Below the pieces are notes generated by a model. The model was not told the origin of the DNA. It saw only the letters and a program-made list of their open reading frames with translations, and searched no databases. Below, in pieces: positions 36,869-46,458 of a stretch of 64,000 nt of DNA. Location: NCBI RefSeq assembly GCF_003130585.1, contig NZ_QFKX01000002.1:620001-684000 (forward strand), in the 5' to 3' direction. Each line of letters begins with the position of its first letter. Position 1 is the stretch's first letter. Position numbers and translations under genes: made by a program. Source of the stretch: Brachybacterium endophyticum. Lineage in GTDB: Bacteria > Actinomycetota > Actinomycetes > Actinomycetales > Dermabacteraceae.

Positions 36869-37627
36869 ATGACTCAGGCGTCCGTCACCTCCCAGATCCC
36901 GGTGCTCCCCAGGAAGGAGAACGGCCGCAGAGTCCTCCTCAAGCTCTCCGGGGAGGCCTTCGGCGGCGGGACCGTCGGGGTCGACCCCGACGTGGTCTCG
37001 CGGATCGCGGGGGAGATCGCCGAGGGCGTCAGCCACGGCGTGGAGTGCGCGGTCGTCGTGGGCGGCGGCAACTTCTTCCGCGGCGCCGAACTCTCCCAGC
37101 GCGGCATGGACCGCCGGCGCGCGGACTACATGGGCATGCTCGGCACCGTCATGAACAGCCTCGCGCTGCAGGACTTCCTCGAGCAGAAGGGCATCTCGAC
37201 GCGCGTGCAGACCGCGATCGCGATGGGCCAGGTCGCCGAGCCCTACCTGCCGCTGCGAGCGGTCCGCCACCTCGAGAAGGGGCGCGTGGTGATCTTCGGT
37301 GCCGGCGCCGGCATGCCCTACTTCTCCACCGACACCGTCTCCGTTCAGCGCGCCCTGGAGATCGGCTGCCAGGAGGTGCTGATGGCCAAGAACGGCGTCG
37401 ACGGCGTCTACACCGCCGATCCGCGCAAGGATCCCAGCGCCGAGAAGATCACCGAGATCACCTACGGCGAGGCGCTCCAGCGGGGCCTCAAGGTCGTCGA
37501 CGCCACGGCCTTCAGCCTGTGCATGGACAACAGCCAGCCGATGATGGTGTTCGGCCTGGACGAACCGGGCAACATCACCCGCGCGCTGGTCGGCGAGCCG
37601 ATCGGCACGCTCGTCACCGGCGAGTGA
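36869..37627 (+). CDS. pyrH: Uridylate kinase
   Basis: A 252-residue bacterial UMP kinase (amino-acid kinase fold) that makes UDP for RNA, cell wall and lipid precursors. Motifs seen are [43 protein letters not shown] and [17 protein letters not shown] ~20-residue N-terminal extension precedes the first strand. ATG 36869 is chosen for its ribosome binding site; the frame from 36542 begins in a terminator hairpin. The order pyrH-frr-cdsA-rlmN is conserved. Confidence 0.96.
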   Translation: MTQASVTSQIPVLPRKENGRRVLLKLSGEAFGGGTVGVDPDVVSRIAGEIAEGVSHGVECAVVVGGGNFFRGAELSQRGMDRRRADYMGMLGTVMNSLALQDFLEQKGISTRVQTAIAMGQVAEPYLPLRAVRHLEKGRVVIFGAGAGMPYFSTDTVSVQRALEIGCQEVLMAKNGVDGVYTADPRKDPSAEKITEITYGEALQRGLKVVDATAFSLCMDNSQPMMVFGLDEPGNITRALVGEPIGTLVTGE

Positions 37628-37666
37628 CGTCCCGGCCCCGCCCCGGCGCGTGAGCGCTCGATGAGG

Positions 37667-37672
37667 GAGAAT
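37667..37672 (+). promoter_or_regulatory. Possible -10 element (GAGAAT) of frr
   Basis: GAGAAT lies 56 bases before the frr GTG in the 101-base gap after pyrH. Confidence 0.35.
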
Positions 37673-37728
37673 GGGCCGGACGCCGTGAAGACCACACCCC
37701 ATCCCGACCAAGCAGCGAGGAGTGCGAC

Positions 37729-38295
37729 GTGAGCGAGGACACCCCGGGCATCCTGAAGGACGCCGAGACGAAGATGAAGAAGACCATCGAGGTCACCAAG
37801 GAGGACTTCTCCGCGATCCGCACCGGGCGCGCGAACGCCGCGATGTTCCAGGGCATCACGGTGGAGTACTACGGGGCGCCGACGCCTCTGAACCAGCTGG
37901 CCTCCCTGCAGTTCCCCGAGGCCCGCACCGTGATCGTCACCCCCTACGACAAGTCGTCCACCAGCGCCGTCGAGAGCGCTCTGCGGGACTCCGACCTGGG
38001 CGTGAACCCGACCAACAACGGCGACAACCTGCGGGTCGTCCTTCCCGCCCTCACCGAGGAGCGCCGCAAGGAGTACATCAAGCAGGCGAAGACCAAGGCC
38101 GAGGACGGCCGGGTGGCCGTGCGCGCGAGCCGCGGTTCCGCCAAGAAGGCCATCGAGAAGCTGGTCAAGGACAAGGAGATCGGCGAGGACGAGGGCGCAC
38201 GCGCCGAGAAGGACCTCGAGGCGCTGACCAAGAAGTACACCGACCAGGTCGACGAGGCCCTCGCGGCCAAGGAGACCGAGCTGGCCACCGTCTGA
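37729..38295 (+). CDS. frr: Ribosome recycling factor
   Basis: A 188-residue tRNA-shaped protein that, with EF-G, splits post-termination ribosomes. The three-helix bundle carries the usual motifs: RTGRANAAMFQGITVEYYG, TPLNQLASLQFPEARTVIV (both about residues 31-74) and the second long helix (EDEGARAEKDLEALTKKYTD). Length is standard. GTG 37729 follows GCGAGGAG. Confidence 0.96.
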   Translation: MSEDTPGILKDAETKMKKTIEVTKEDFSAIRTGRANAAMFQGITVEYYGAPTPLNQLASLQFPEARTVIVTPYDKSSTSAVESALRDSDLGVNPTNNGDNLRVVLPALTEERRKEYIKQAKTKAEDGRVAVRASRGSAKKAIEKLVKDKEIGEDEGARAEKDLEALTKKYTDQVDEALAAKETELATV

Positions 38296-38325
38296 GCCCT
38301 CCGCTCCCGCCAGCAGGTCCCTCCC

Positions 38326-39315
38326 GTGTCCGCCCCCGCACCGGATCCCCGCCGCACCGCCTCACCGTTCGATGAGGCGGTGTTCGGCGGATCCGGGCAC
38401 GGGCAGACGTCCCCACCTCGCCCGCGCCCGGCCGACGGTCCGTCGCTGTCGGGCGTCGGCTCGCGGCCGGACGCCGACGAGGCGACCCCGCGCAGGGGTC
38501 GCCCTGCGCGCCGCGGCCCCGGCCGTGACCTGCGAGCAGCGATCCTGGTCGGCCTCGGACTCGGCGCGCTGCTGCTCATCGTCCTGTTCCTGATCCCCGT
38601 CGTCTTCCCCGCGTTCATCGCGCTCGCGCTGGTGCTCGCCGTCCTCGAGCTCACGCGGGCCCTCGCCGCCGGTGGGCTGCGGGTGCCGGTGATGCCGGTG
38701 CTCGTGGGCGTGATCGGCATGGTCGTCTCGACCACGGTGTTCCACCTCGACGGCCTGGTGATCGCGACCGCCGTCGCCGTCTGCGTGATGATCCTGTGGC
38801 GGGTCACCGAGTCGCTGGGCACGGTCGCCCTGCGCGATGTCGCCGCCGGGGTGTTCACGATCGCCTGGGTGCCCTTCCTGGGCAGCTTCTCGCTCCTGCT
38901 GTTCGACCGGGCCGACGGCGCCGTGCTGGTGCTGCTCGCGATCCTGGTCCCGGTCGCCAACGACGTGGGCGGCTACGCCGCCGGCGTGCTGTTCGGCTCC
39001 CACCCGATGGCCCCGAGCATCAGCCCCAAGAAGAGCTGGGAGGGCTTCGTCGGCTCCCTGGTCCTGGGTACCGCAGCCGCCGTCGGCTTCCTGTCCCTCG
39101 CCGTCTCCGCCCCGTGGTGGGCGGGACTGGTGATCGGTCCCGTGCTGGTGCTCGTCTCCACCTGCGGCGACCTCGCCGAATCCCTGCTCAAGCGCGACCT
39201 GGGCATCAAGGACATGGGAACGCTGCTGCCGGGCCACGGCGGCGTGCTGGACCGCATCGACTCCATCCTCCTGGCCGCCCCTGCGACATTCATCCTCCTG
39301 GAGGTACTGGTATGA
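38326..39315 (+). CDS. cdsA: Phosphatidate cytidylyltransferase (CDP-diacylglycerol synthase)
   Basis: A 329-residue integral membrane enzyme that makes CDP-diacylglycerol from CTP and phosphatidic acid. About 65 disordered, Arg/Pro-rich cytoplasmic residues precede roughly eight hydrophobic segments. The C-terminal CDS signature is present: SPKKSWEGF, then [20 protein letters not shown] and LDRIDS. GTG 38326 follows AGGT. Its stop overlaps the rlmN ATG by four bases. Confidence 0.94.
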   Translation: MSAPAPDPRRTASPFDEAVFGGSGHGQTSPPRPRPADGPSLSGVGSRPDADEATPRRGRPARRGPGRDLRAAILVGLGLGALLLIVLFLIPVVFPAFIALALVLAVLELTRALAAGGLRVPVMPVLVGVIGMVVSTTVFHLDGLVIATAVAVCVMILWRVTESLGTVALRDVAAGVFTIAWVPFLGSFSLLLFDRADGAVLVLLAILVPVANDVGGYAAGVLFGSHPMAPSISPKKSWEGFVGSLVLGTAAAVGFLSLAVSAPWWAGLVIGPVLVLVSTCGDLAESLLKRDLGIKDMGTLLPGHGGVLDRIDSILLAAPATFILLEVLV

Positions 39316-40685
39316 ACCGCGACCTGCCCGACCCCACCGTCCCCGCCCAGGGGACCGCACCGGACCTTCCCGACCTCTCCCGCGAGGCGATCCCGGGGGA
39401 GAAGGTCGCCCTGGCGCCGGGCCAGCTGCAGCTGCGCCCCACCCGCCGCGGCAAGCCGCCGGCCCACCTGGCCGACCTCACCATGGACGAGCGCATCGAG
39501 GCCGTGAAGGAGATGGGCCTGCCCGCGTTCCGCGCCAAGCAGCTGTCCGTGCACTACTTCGAGCACGCGACGGTCGACCCCGAGCAGATGACGGACCTTC
39601 CCAAGGACCGCCGCGAAGAGCTCGTCGCACGGTTCTTCCCGCAGCTGCTGACGCTGGTCTCCATGCAGAGCGCCGACAACGGCGCCACCCAGAAGATGCT
39701 GTGGCGCCTGTTCGACGGCTCCCTGGTGGAGTCCGTGCTGATGCGCTACACGGGCCGCGTGACGCTGTGCATCTCCTCCGAGGCCGGCTGCGGCATGAAC
39801 TGCCCGTTCTGCGCGACCGGTCAGATGGGTCTGAGCAGGAACCTGTCGACGGCCGAGATCCTCGAGCAGGTGCGCATCGCCAACGCCAAGCTCGCCGCGG
39901 GCGAGGTCCCCGGCGGGGTGGGCCGGGTCAGCAACATCGTGTTCATGGGCATGGGCGAGCCGCTGGCGAACTACCGCCCGGTCGCGACCGTCTGCAAGCG
40001 CCTGAACGCCGCGGCACCCGAGGGGTTCGGCATGAGCGCCCGCAACATCACCGTCTCGACGGTGGGCCTCGCGCCGGCGGTGCGCAAGCTGGTCAAGGAG
40101 CAGATCCCGGTCACCCTCGCCGTCTCCCTGCATGCGCCTGACGACGCACTGCGCGACGAGCTGGTGCCGATCAACACCCGCTTCGACGTCGACGAGATCC
40201 TGTCGGCGGCGTACGAGTACTTCGAGACCACGGGCCGGCGCGTGAGCATCGAGTACGCCCTGATCCGCGACATCAACGACCAGGCGCACCGGGCCCAGCT
40301 GCTCGCCGAGCGGCTGATCGCCAAGGGCGGCAAGCACTGGATCCACGTCAACCCGATCCCGCTGAACCCGGTCAAGGGGTCGAAGTGGACGGCCTCGGAC
40401 CCGATGGTGGAGAAGCACTTCGTGGAGACGCTGCGGGCCAACGGCATCCGCACCACCGTGCGCGACACCCGTGGTTCGGACATCGACGGGGCCTGCGGGC
40501 AACTCGCCGCGACCGTGTTGGAGACCGACACCCATCGCGCCGACCGCGAGGCCCGCGTGGCCAGGGTGGAGGCCGTCGCCGGCCGCACCGAGGACTCCGA
40601 GGACCTCGTGGGCGTCGGCACTGGCCCCGCGACGGGCCCCGACGCGACGGACGCCGACGTCACCGGTCGGGCCGACGCCTTCTGA
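39312..40685 (+). CDS. rlmN: 23S rRNA (adenine-2503-C2)/tRNA A37 methyltransferase RlmN
   Basis: A 457-residue radical-SAM methyltransferase. The cluster motif is C160-x3-C164-x2-C167 ([14 protein letters not shown]). [10 protein letters not shown] and the C-terminal [15 protein letters not shown], with the second catalytic Cys, are also present. About 50 N-terminal and 50 C-terminal residues extend beyond the core. The start at 39312 overlaps the cdsA stop. It modifies A2503 in the peptidyl-transferase centre and A37 in some tRNAs. Confidence 0.95.
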   Translation: MNRDLPDPTVPAQGTAPDLPDLSREAIPGEKVALAPGQLQLRPTRRGKPPAHLADLTMDERIEAVKEMGLPAFRAKQLSVHYFEHATVDPEQMTDLPKDRREELVARFFPQLLTLVSMQSADNGATQKMLWRLFDGSLVESVLMRYTGRVTLCISSEAGCGMNCPFCATGQMGLSRNLSTAEILEQVRIANAKLAAGEVPGGVGRVSNIVFMGMGEPLANYRPVATVCKRLNAAAPEGFGMSARNITVSTVGLAPAVRKLVKEQIPVTLAVSLHAPDDALRDELVPINTRFDVDEILSAAYEYFETTGRRVSIEYALIRDINDQAHRAQLLAERLIAKGGKHWIHVNPIPLNPVKGSKWTASDPMVEKHFVETLRANGIRTTVRDTRGSDIDGACGQLAATVLETDTHRADREARVARVEAVAGRTEDSEDLVGVGTGPATGPDATDADVTGRADAF

Positions 40686-40748
40686 GGCCCGTCCCGGCAC
40701 CCCATCCGCACCCCGGCGCGGCACGCGCCGATCGCCGCACCGCCTGAG

Positions 40749-40754
40749 TACAGT
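40749..40754 (+). promoter_or_regulatory. -10 element (TACAGT) of the DivIVA-repeat gene
   Basis: TACAGT lies 35 bases before the GTG at 40790; GGAAGGA provides the ribosome binding site. Confidence 0.5.
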
Positions 40755-40789
40755 GGGGCGCGGCACCGACCCCCGGAAGGAACAGCCCC

Positions 40790-41338
40790 GTGAGCACATC
40801 GTTCGAGCGCGTCTCCCGCTTCAGCGTCGGCTACGACCCCCACGAGGTCGACGACTTCCTCGCGCGCGCCCGCACCGCCTACGAGCAGGGCGGGACCGAC
40901 TTCGACAGCTCCTCCGTCACCGCCGCCAGCTTCGGCACCCAGCGCGGCGGCTACGACATGCGCACGGTCGACGAGGCCCTCGACCGCCTCTCCGATGCCT
41001 TCGCGCTCCAGCAGCGCGACGAGGCCATCGCCCGTGAGGGCGAGGAGCAGTGGATCGGCAAGCTCACCGGCCGCGCCGAGTCCCTCAAGGAGCGCCTCGA
41101 GCGCCCCGCGGGGGAGCGCTTCGCCCCGGGAGCGCCGGGGGAGAAGTCCTACGACCGCACGGACGTGGACGCCCTGTGCGACCAGCTCATCGCCTACTTC
41201 ACCGAGGGACTGCCGATGAGCGTGGACGACGTGCGCCGAGCCGCCTTCCGGCGCCGCAAGGGCGAGGACGGCTACAAGGAGTCCGTCGTCGACGTGTACC
41301 TCGATCACGTCGCCGACCTCATGGCCTCCGTGCCGTGA
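40790..41338 (+). CDS. DivIVA-like repeat protein
   Basis: A 182-residue protein with three copies of the short DivI1A-type motif: FSVGYDPHEVDDFLARA (about 11-27), RGGYDMRTVDEALDRL (about 52-67) and RKGEDGYKESVVDVYLD (about 155-171). This resembles the actinobacterial DivIVA-domain family of short proteins, which lack the long coiled coil of Wag31. A role in polar or septal organisation is inferred from the motif only. It occupies the slot between rlmN and rseP where dxr lies in mycobacteria. rseP starts 28 bases after it. Confidence 0.8.
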   Translation: MSTSFERVSRFSVGYDPHEVDDFLARARTAYEQGGTDFDSSSVTAASFGTQRGGYDMRTVDEALDRLSDAFALQQRDEAIAREGEEQWIGKLTGRAESLKERLERPAGERFAPGAPGEKSYDRTDVDALCDQLIAYFTEGLPMSVDDVRRAAFRRRKGEDGYKESVVDVYLDHVADLMASVP

Positions 41339-41366
41339 TCCCTCCCCGCAGAGGGCGACCCCGCGC

Positions 41367-42707
41367 ATGACCGCCCTGCTGTACGCGCTAGGTGTTGTCG
41401 TGGTCGCTCTGGGGATCGCCGTCTCGATCGCTCTCCACGAGCTCGGGCACCTGGTGCCCGCCAAGGCCTTCGGGGTGCGCGTCACCCAGTACATGATCGG
41501 CTTCGGGCCGACCATCCTCTCGCGCCGCCGAGGCGAGACCGAGTACGGGCTCAAGGCCTTCCCCCTCGGCGGGTACATCCGCATGATCGGGATGTACCCG
41601 CCCCACAAGGGCGACGCCCCGGGCACCATCCGCGAGGACTCCACGGGTCTGGTGCAGCAGATGTCCCGCGACGCCCGCGAGTGGGAGGCCTCGCAGTACG
41701 ACCCCTCCGAGGCCCACCGCACCTTCTCCGCGCTCAGCGTCCCGCGCAAGCTCGTGGTGATGCTCGGCGGGCCCACCATGAACCTGCTGATCAGTGCCGT
41801 CCTGCTGGCGGTCCTGGTGTGCGGGATCGGGCTGCCCAGCACCTCCACGACCGTCGAGAGCGTCTCGCGCTGCGTGCTGCCGGCCTCGGCCCCGGCAGGG
41901 ACCTCGTGCGAGGGCCGCCAGGAGGCCCCGGCCCTCGCCGCCGGCATCCGGCCCGGTGACCGCATCCTCTCGGTCGACGGCCGGGGGATCGACGAATGGT
42001 CCGACGTCACCACGGCCGTGCGCGCCGCGGGCGGCAGCCGCATCGACGTCGTCGTCGAGCGCGACGGTGCGAGGAAGACGCTCCACGCGACCCCCATCCT
42101 CGATCAGAGACCGAAGATCGCCGCGGACGGGAGCGCCCAGAAGAACCCCGATGGCAGCATCGCCACCGAGAAGGTGGGGTTCCTGGGCATCGGCCCCGGC
42201 CAGGAGCTGCAGCGCTCCTCGCCGCTCGAGGTGCCGGGGATGGTCTGGCAGACCTTCGAGGGGACCGCGCGCATCGTGATCACCCTGCCGATGCGGCTGG
42301 TCGACGTCGCGCAGGCGGCCTTCGGCGACGGCGAGCGGGATCCCGACGGCCCCGTGGGCGTGGTGGGCGTGAGCCGTCTCGCGGGCGAGGTCGCGAGCGC
42401 CGACCAGCCCGAGTTCGACCTCACCGCGAAGGTCTCGACCCTGATCTCGATGCTCGCCTCGCTGAACATGGCCCTGTTCGTGTTCAACCTGGTGCCGCTC
42501 ATGCCGCTCGACGGCGGTCACGTCGCGGGCGCCCTGGTCGAGGGTGTCCGCCGCTTCGTGGCCCGTCTTCGCGGCCGGCCCGACCCCGGCCCGGTCGACA
42601 TGTCCCGCCTGCTGCCGCTGACGAACGTGGTGGCGCTGGCGTTCCTCGCGATGACGGTGATGCTGCTGTACGCGGACATCGTCGACCCCATCACCCTGTT
42701 CCCGTGA
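41367..42707 (+). CDS. rseP: Site-2 protease RseP/Rip1 family
   Basis: A 446-residue intramembrane zinc metalloprotease. The zinc motif H24-E25-x2-H28 (HELGH) lies in TM1; the second motif LMPLDGGH (D382) lies near the C-terminus. A PDZ domain (about 185-245; AGIRPGDRILSVDG) sits between. In mycobacteria the homolog (Rip1) cleaves anti-sigma factors and controls cell envelope genes. A ~60-residue charged insertion (about 75-125) follows TM1. It is normally flanked by dxr and ispG; neither is present here. Confidence 0.94.
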   Translation: MTALLYALGVVVVALGIAVSIALHELGHLVPAKAFGVRVTQYMIGFGPTILSRRRGETEYGLKAFPLGGYIRMIGMYPPHKGDAPGTIREDSTGLVQQMSRDAREWEASQYDPSEAHRTFSALSVPRKLVVMLGGPTMNLLISAVLLAVLVCGIGLPSTSTTVESVSRCVLPASAPAGTSCEGRQEAPALAAGIRPGDRILSVDGRGIDEWSDVTTAVRAAGGSRIDVVVERDGARKTLHATPILDQRPKIAADGSAQKNPDGSIATEKVGFLGIGPGQELQRSSPLEVPGMVWQTFEGTARIVITLPMRLVDVAQAAFGDGERDPDGPVGVVGVSRLAGEVASADQPEFDLTAKVSTLISMLASLNMALFVFNLVPLMPLDGGHVAGALVEGVRRFVARLRGRPDPGPVDMSRLLPLTNVVALAFLAMTVMLLYADIVDPITLFP

Positions 42708-42720
42708 GAGGCTCTGACCC

Positions 42721-43569
42721 ATGTTCTCCCGCGGTCCTCGGCTGCGAGCCCTGAGGCCGGCGCACGTCCAGGGCGCGATCGACCATGCCCTCTCCGATCC
42801 CCTGGTCAACGCGCTGCCCGGGGCGCGACTGATCGACCTGCGCCACAGCCTGAGCGTGGGTCAGGAGTTCAGCGCCGCGGAGGACGACCACCACCTCACG
42901 GGGCTGCTGTGGCACGGCGTCAACGTCGCCCCGGTCAGCGCCGCCTCCCGCGCGACCGGGCAGTTCGCCGAGCAGCTGCTCGCGCGGCCCCGTCGCTGCA
43001 GCTCGATCGTCGGCGATCGCGCCGCGGTCACCGCCCTGTGGACGCAGCTCGAGGGAGCGTGGGGTGCGCAGGTCCGCGAGCACCGCTGGTCCCAGCCGCT
43101 GCTCGAGGCGACCGAGGCCGCGAGCACCGTCCGCGGGCCCTCGGGGGTGCGAGCGGCCGTGCAGGGCGAGGACGCGATGGTCTTCCCCGCCGCCGTGGCG
43201 ATGTTCCGCGAGGAGGTCGGGACGGACCCTCTCGCCCACGACGGGGGCCGCGGGTACCGGGCGCGGGTGCGTGACCTGATCTCGCTGGGCCGCACCTACG
43301 TGGTCCTCGAGGAGGGGCAGGTCCTGTTCAAGGCCGACGTCGGCGCCGTGTTCGGCCCGGTCGCGCAGATCCACGGGGTGTGGGTCGACCCCACCCGGCG
43401 CGGGGAGGGGATCGCCCGGGCCGCCATGCGCGACCTCGTCCCGCGCGTGGCGCGCGACCACGCACCGAGGGTCTCGCTGTACGTCAACGACTACAACGAG
43501 CCCGCGCGCCGTGCGTACGCCGCCGCGGGCTTCCGGCATCGCGGGGACCTCAGCACGATCCTCTTCTGA
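42721..43569 (+). CDS. GNAT N-acetyltransferase with N-terminal DUF4081-like domain
   Basis: A 282-residue protein of the actinobacterial rseP-linked GNAT family (Rv2867c-like). Residues 1 to about 125 form the less conserved N-terminal domain; 150-282 is the GNAT fold. The acetyl-CoA pyrophosphate loop is VDPTRRGEGIARA (about 221-233), followed by SLYVNDYNEPARRAYAAAGF. The acceptor is unknown. It starts 13 bases after rseP, so the two are probably co-transcribed. It is convergent with the broken methyltransferase gene. Confidence 0.88.
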   Translation: MFSRGPRLRALRPAHVQGAIDHALSDPLVNALPGARLIDLRHSLSVGQEFSAAEDDHHLTGLLWHGVNVAPVSAASRATGQFAEQLLARPRRCSSIVGDRAAVTALWTQLEGAWGAQVREHRWSQPLLEATEAASTVRGPSGVRAAVQGEDAMVFPAAVAMFREEVGTDPLAHDGGRGYRARVRDLISLGRTYVVLEEGQVLFKADVGAVFGPVAQIHGVWVDPTRRGEGIARAAMRDLVPRVARDHAPRVSLYVNDYNEPARRAYAAAGFRHRGDLSTILF

Positions 43570-43590
43570 GTCCCTGCTGCTCCTGCCGCC

Positions 43591-44393
43591 TCACCCGGTG
43601 GGCCGGGCGATCACCAGCCGGAGCGAGCCGTCGAAGTGATCCGCCGAGCGCAGGTGCCCGTGCCGCGCGTCCCAGGCACCGCTGTCGAGGTCCGCCCGCA
43701 GCGTGCGTTCGAAGCGCTCGGCGACGGAGTCCTCCACGAAGCTCCACGCCGAGTTCGCTCGGCGTGCGCCGGGGTCCAGGAGGGCTTCGGGGCGGCCGAA
43801 GTACGCCTCGCCGAAGCCATCCGTGCAGTCCCTCGGCACGGGGATCTCGCGCACCTCCGTCCGCCCGCCCAGCACGTGGGCGATCCGCTCGGGAGCGGGG
43901 TAGCGGCGGGCCTCGGTGGCGATCACCTCGGGGGCGTAGTGGGCCAGCCAGAACCGGTCCAGCGCCGCCGGGTCGCAGCTCAGCACGACCACGGGCCCCG
44001 TCGTGACCCGCCGCATCTCGCGCAGCCCGGCGTCCAGATCGCCCCACTGGTGCACCGTGAACGAGGCGAGCGCCGCCTCGAAGGAGCCGTCCGGGAAGGG
44101 GAGGTGCTCGGCATTCGCATCGATCGCGGCGGCCAGGTGCCCGGCGCGCTGGGCGCGCATGGTCGCGCTCGGCTCGACGGGCGTGACCTCCCGATCCCGG
44201 GGCTCGTAGGACCCCGCCCCGGCCCCGATGTTCACGAGCGTCCGGGCCTCGCCGAGGGCGTCCTCGACGGCGGCCGCGATCCGAGGATCGGGCTGCCGGT
44301 ACCCCCGTATCCCGCGCTGATCGCCCCGTAGTCGGCATCGCCCGCCGAGCCGTCGACGGTGCGTGCGGTGCGAACCTGATCGTCCTCGTTCAT
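43591..44393 (-). pseudogene. SAM-dependent methyltransferase with a single-base frameshift
   Basis: The main reading frame encodes a class I methyltransferase: VNIGAGAGSYEP (SAM loop), AEHLPFPDGSFEAALASF and DGFGEAYFGRPE. Its natural start is in another frame: ATG at 44393, preceded by AAGGA, encodes MNEDDQVRTARTVDG...DYGAISAGY. The frames join if one base is added to the five-C run at 44302-44306 (five Gs on the coding strand). That restores SAGYGGYRQPDPRI, which suits the family. So either the gene has suffered a one-base deletion or the base was lost in sequencing. Repaired length is about 267 residues. The substrate is unknown. Confidence 0.75.
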
Positions 44394-44494
44394 GGCGCCA
44401 TCCTTGCGCAGTCGGGGACGGGTGCTTAGGAGGGATGCCGCCGGACGTCCCCCGGATGCCCGTCCGGACGTCGGGTGGACCCGCCGTCTCGCGA

Positions 44495-45451
44495 CTACAG
44501 GTAGACGGCCTTCTGCACCTCGGCGGAGTCGAGATTGGAGGCGTCGTACCAGAGGAAGCCGGTGTCGATGACCTTCTCGGGCTTCTTCCCGGAGAGCGCC
44601 TGCAGGGCCGTGCGCACGGTGAGGGCGCCGATCTTCGCCGGGTCCTGGGTGACGGCCCCGGCCATCTCCCCGGAACGGATCGCCTCGACCTGGGCGCGGC
44701 CGGAGTCGAAGCCGATGATCGCCAGGTCGATGCGGCCGGCCTCCTCGACGCCCTTGAGCACGCCGATCGCCGATCCCTCGTTGGTGCCGAAGAGCCCGCG
44801 CAGGTCGTCGTGCGCGGCGACCATCGAGCGGGCGATGTCGGCCGACGCCGCCTGGTCACCGCCCCCGTACTGGACCTCGAGGACCTCCACGTCCGGGCCG
44901 TACTCCTCCAGCCCCTCCAGGAAGCCGTCGCGACGGTCGGTGCCCGAGAGCGAGACCTGGTCGTGGGCGACGATGCCGACTTTCCCCTTCCCCTCGATCA
45001 ACTCGCACATGTGCTGGGCGGCCTTGGTGGCGGCGGCCCTGTTGTCGGTCGCGACGGTCGCCAGCGGGATGTCGGAGTCGACGCCGGAGTCGAAGGCGAC
45101 CACGGGGATGCCCTTCGACGCCGCCTCGTCGAGGGCGAGAGCGGCGGCGCGGGAGTCCAGGGCCGCGAGCCCCAGCGCGTCCGGGTTCCTGGTGACCGCG
45201 TTCTGGAGCATCGTGATCTGGGCCTCGATGTCCGTCTCCGCCGGCGGGCCCTCGAAGGTGAGGATCGCCCCCTGCGCATCGGCCTCGGCCTGCGCGCCCC
45301 GACGCACGGCTTGCCAGAACTGATGCTGGAAGCCCTTGGAGACCAGGGCGACGTGGCGCGCGTCGTCCTGGGCGGACGAGCACGCGGCGACGGGCAGCAC
45401 CATGCCGGAGGCGCCGAGCGCCAGCAGGGAGCGTCGCGAGAGCGTGCTCAT
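44495..45451 (-). CDS. Sugar ABC transporter substrate-binding lipoprotein
   Basis: A 318-residue periplasmic-binding-protein type I family (Peripla_BP_4) lipoprotein. The signal has a twin-arginine start (LSRRSLLALGASG) and the lipobox VAAC with C24. The mature part carries GFQHQFWQAVRRGAQAEA, NPDALGLAALDS and GTNEGSAIGVLKG, as in ribose/galactose/xylose-type carriers. The sugar is not identifiable from sequence. It is the last gene of the ATPase-permease-binding protein operon, and its start overlaps the permease stop by four bases. Confidence 0.92.
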   Translation of the reverse strand: MSTLSRRSLLALGASGMVLPVAACSSAQDDARHVALVSKGFQHQFWQAVRRGAQAEADAQGAILTFEGPPAETDIEAQITMLQNAVTRNPDALGLAALDSRAAALALDEAASKGIPVVAFDSGVDSDIPLATVATDNRAAATKAAQHMCELIEGKGKVGIVAHDQVSLSGTDRRDGFLEGLEEYGPDVEVLEVQYGGGDQAASADIARSMVAAHDDLRGLFGTNEGSAIGVLKGVEEAGRIDLAIIGFDSGRAQVEAIRSGEMAGAVTQDPAKIGALTVRTALQALSGKKPEKVIDTGFLWYDASNLDSAEVQKAVYL

Positions 45452-46458
45452 GCCGTGTGCTCCGAACGGCGACGCAGACGGTCGATGTACACCGCGACCA
45501 GGATCACGGCGCCCAGCAGCACGTCCTGCCACTCCTGGGGGATCGAGAGGATCTGCAGCCCGTTGGTGAGGACCGAGATGATCAGGGCGCCGATCATGGT
45601 GCCGAACACCGTGCCGCGTCCGCCGGCGAGCGAGGTCCCGCCGATCACCACGGCGGCGATCGCATCGAGCTCGTAGCCCATCCCGGTGGCGGGCTGGGCC
45701 GACCCCAGGCGTGCCGAGATCATCACGCCTGCGAGCCCGGTGAACAGGCCGCCCACGACGTAGACGATGATGAGCCACTTCTTGACGTCCACGCCCGCGA
45801 GGTCCGCGGCCTCCCGGTTCGAGCCGATCGCGGTCGCGTACCTGCCCAGCAGCGTGCGCGACATCAGGATCGCGGCGATCACCGCCGCCACCAGCAGCAC
45901 GAGCACCGCATTGGGGATCGAGGGGATGAGCATCCCGGTGGAGAAGCCCATGTAGGAGCCGTCCTCGAAGTAGATCGGGGCGGCACCGGAGATCACCAGG
46001 GCGAGCCCGGAGGCGACCATCATCATCGCCAGGGTGGCGATGAACGGCGGCAGGTCCAGGATCGCCACGTTGAAGCCGTTGACGAGGCCGACGAATCCGC
46101 CGAAGAGGATCGCCAGCACGATCCCGATCGGCACCGGGACGCCCCAGTTGACGATGAACATGCCGCTCATGACGGCGCACAGCGCCATGCCGGTGCCCAC
46201 GGAGAGGTCGATCCCGGCGGTGGTGATGACGAAGGTGGCGCCCAGGGCGAGCAGGCCGATCACGACCGTCGAGTACAGGATCGTGACGATGTTTCCCCAG
46301 GTGGGGAAGATCGTGGGGCTCGCGATCGAGAACGCGATGAAGATCAGCACGAGGGTGCCGGCGGCCAGCAGCTGCTGGATCCGGACGCGTCGGGCGCCGC
46401 GGGATCGACCGGGGGCGGCCGCCTCGCTGGTGGGGGCGTCGGTGGCGGCGGTGCTCAT
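45448..46458 (-). CDS. Sugar ABC transporter permease (RbsC family)
   Basis: A 336-residue membrane permease with about ten hydrophobic segments, of the BPD_transp_2 (ribose/galactose) family. Landmarks are TTAGIDLSVGTGMAL, ATIGSNREAADLAGVDV (read as AIGSNREAADLAGV) and AVVIGGTSLAGGRGTV, the latter two forming the contact region for the ATPase. An Arg-rich N-terminus of about 27 residues is cytoplasmic. Four-base overlaps with both neighbouring genes show tight translational coupling. Confidence 0.93.
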   Translation of the reverse strand: MSTAATDAPTSEAAAPGRSRGARRVRIQQLLAAGTLVLIFIAFSIASPTIFPTWGNIVTILYSTVVIGLLALGATFVITTAGIDLSVGTGMALCAVMSGMFIVNWGVPVPIGIVLAILFGGFVGLVNGFNVAILDLPPFIATLAMMMVASGLALVISGAAPIYFEDGSYMGFSTGMLIPSIPNAVLVLLVAAVIAAILMSRTLLGRYATAIGSNREAADLAGVDVKKWLIIVYVVGGLFTGLAGVMISARLGSAQPATGMGYELDAIAAVVIGGTSLAGGRGTVFGTMIGALIISVLTNGLQILSIPQEWQDVLLGAVILVAVYIDRLRRRSEHTA

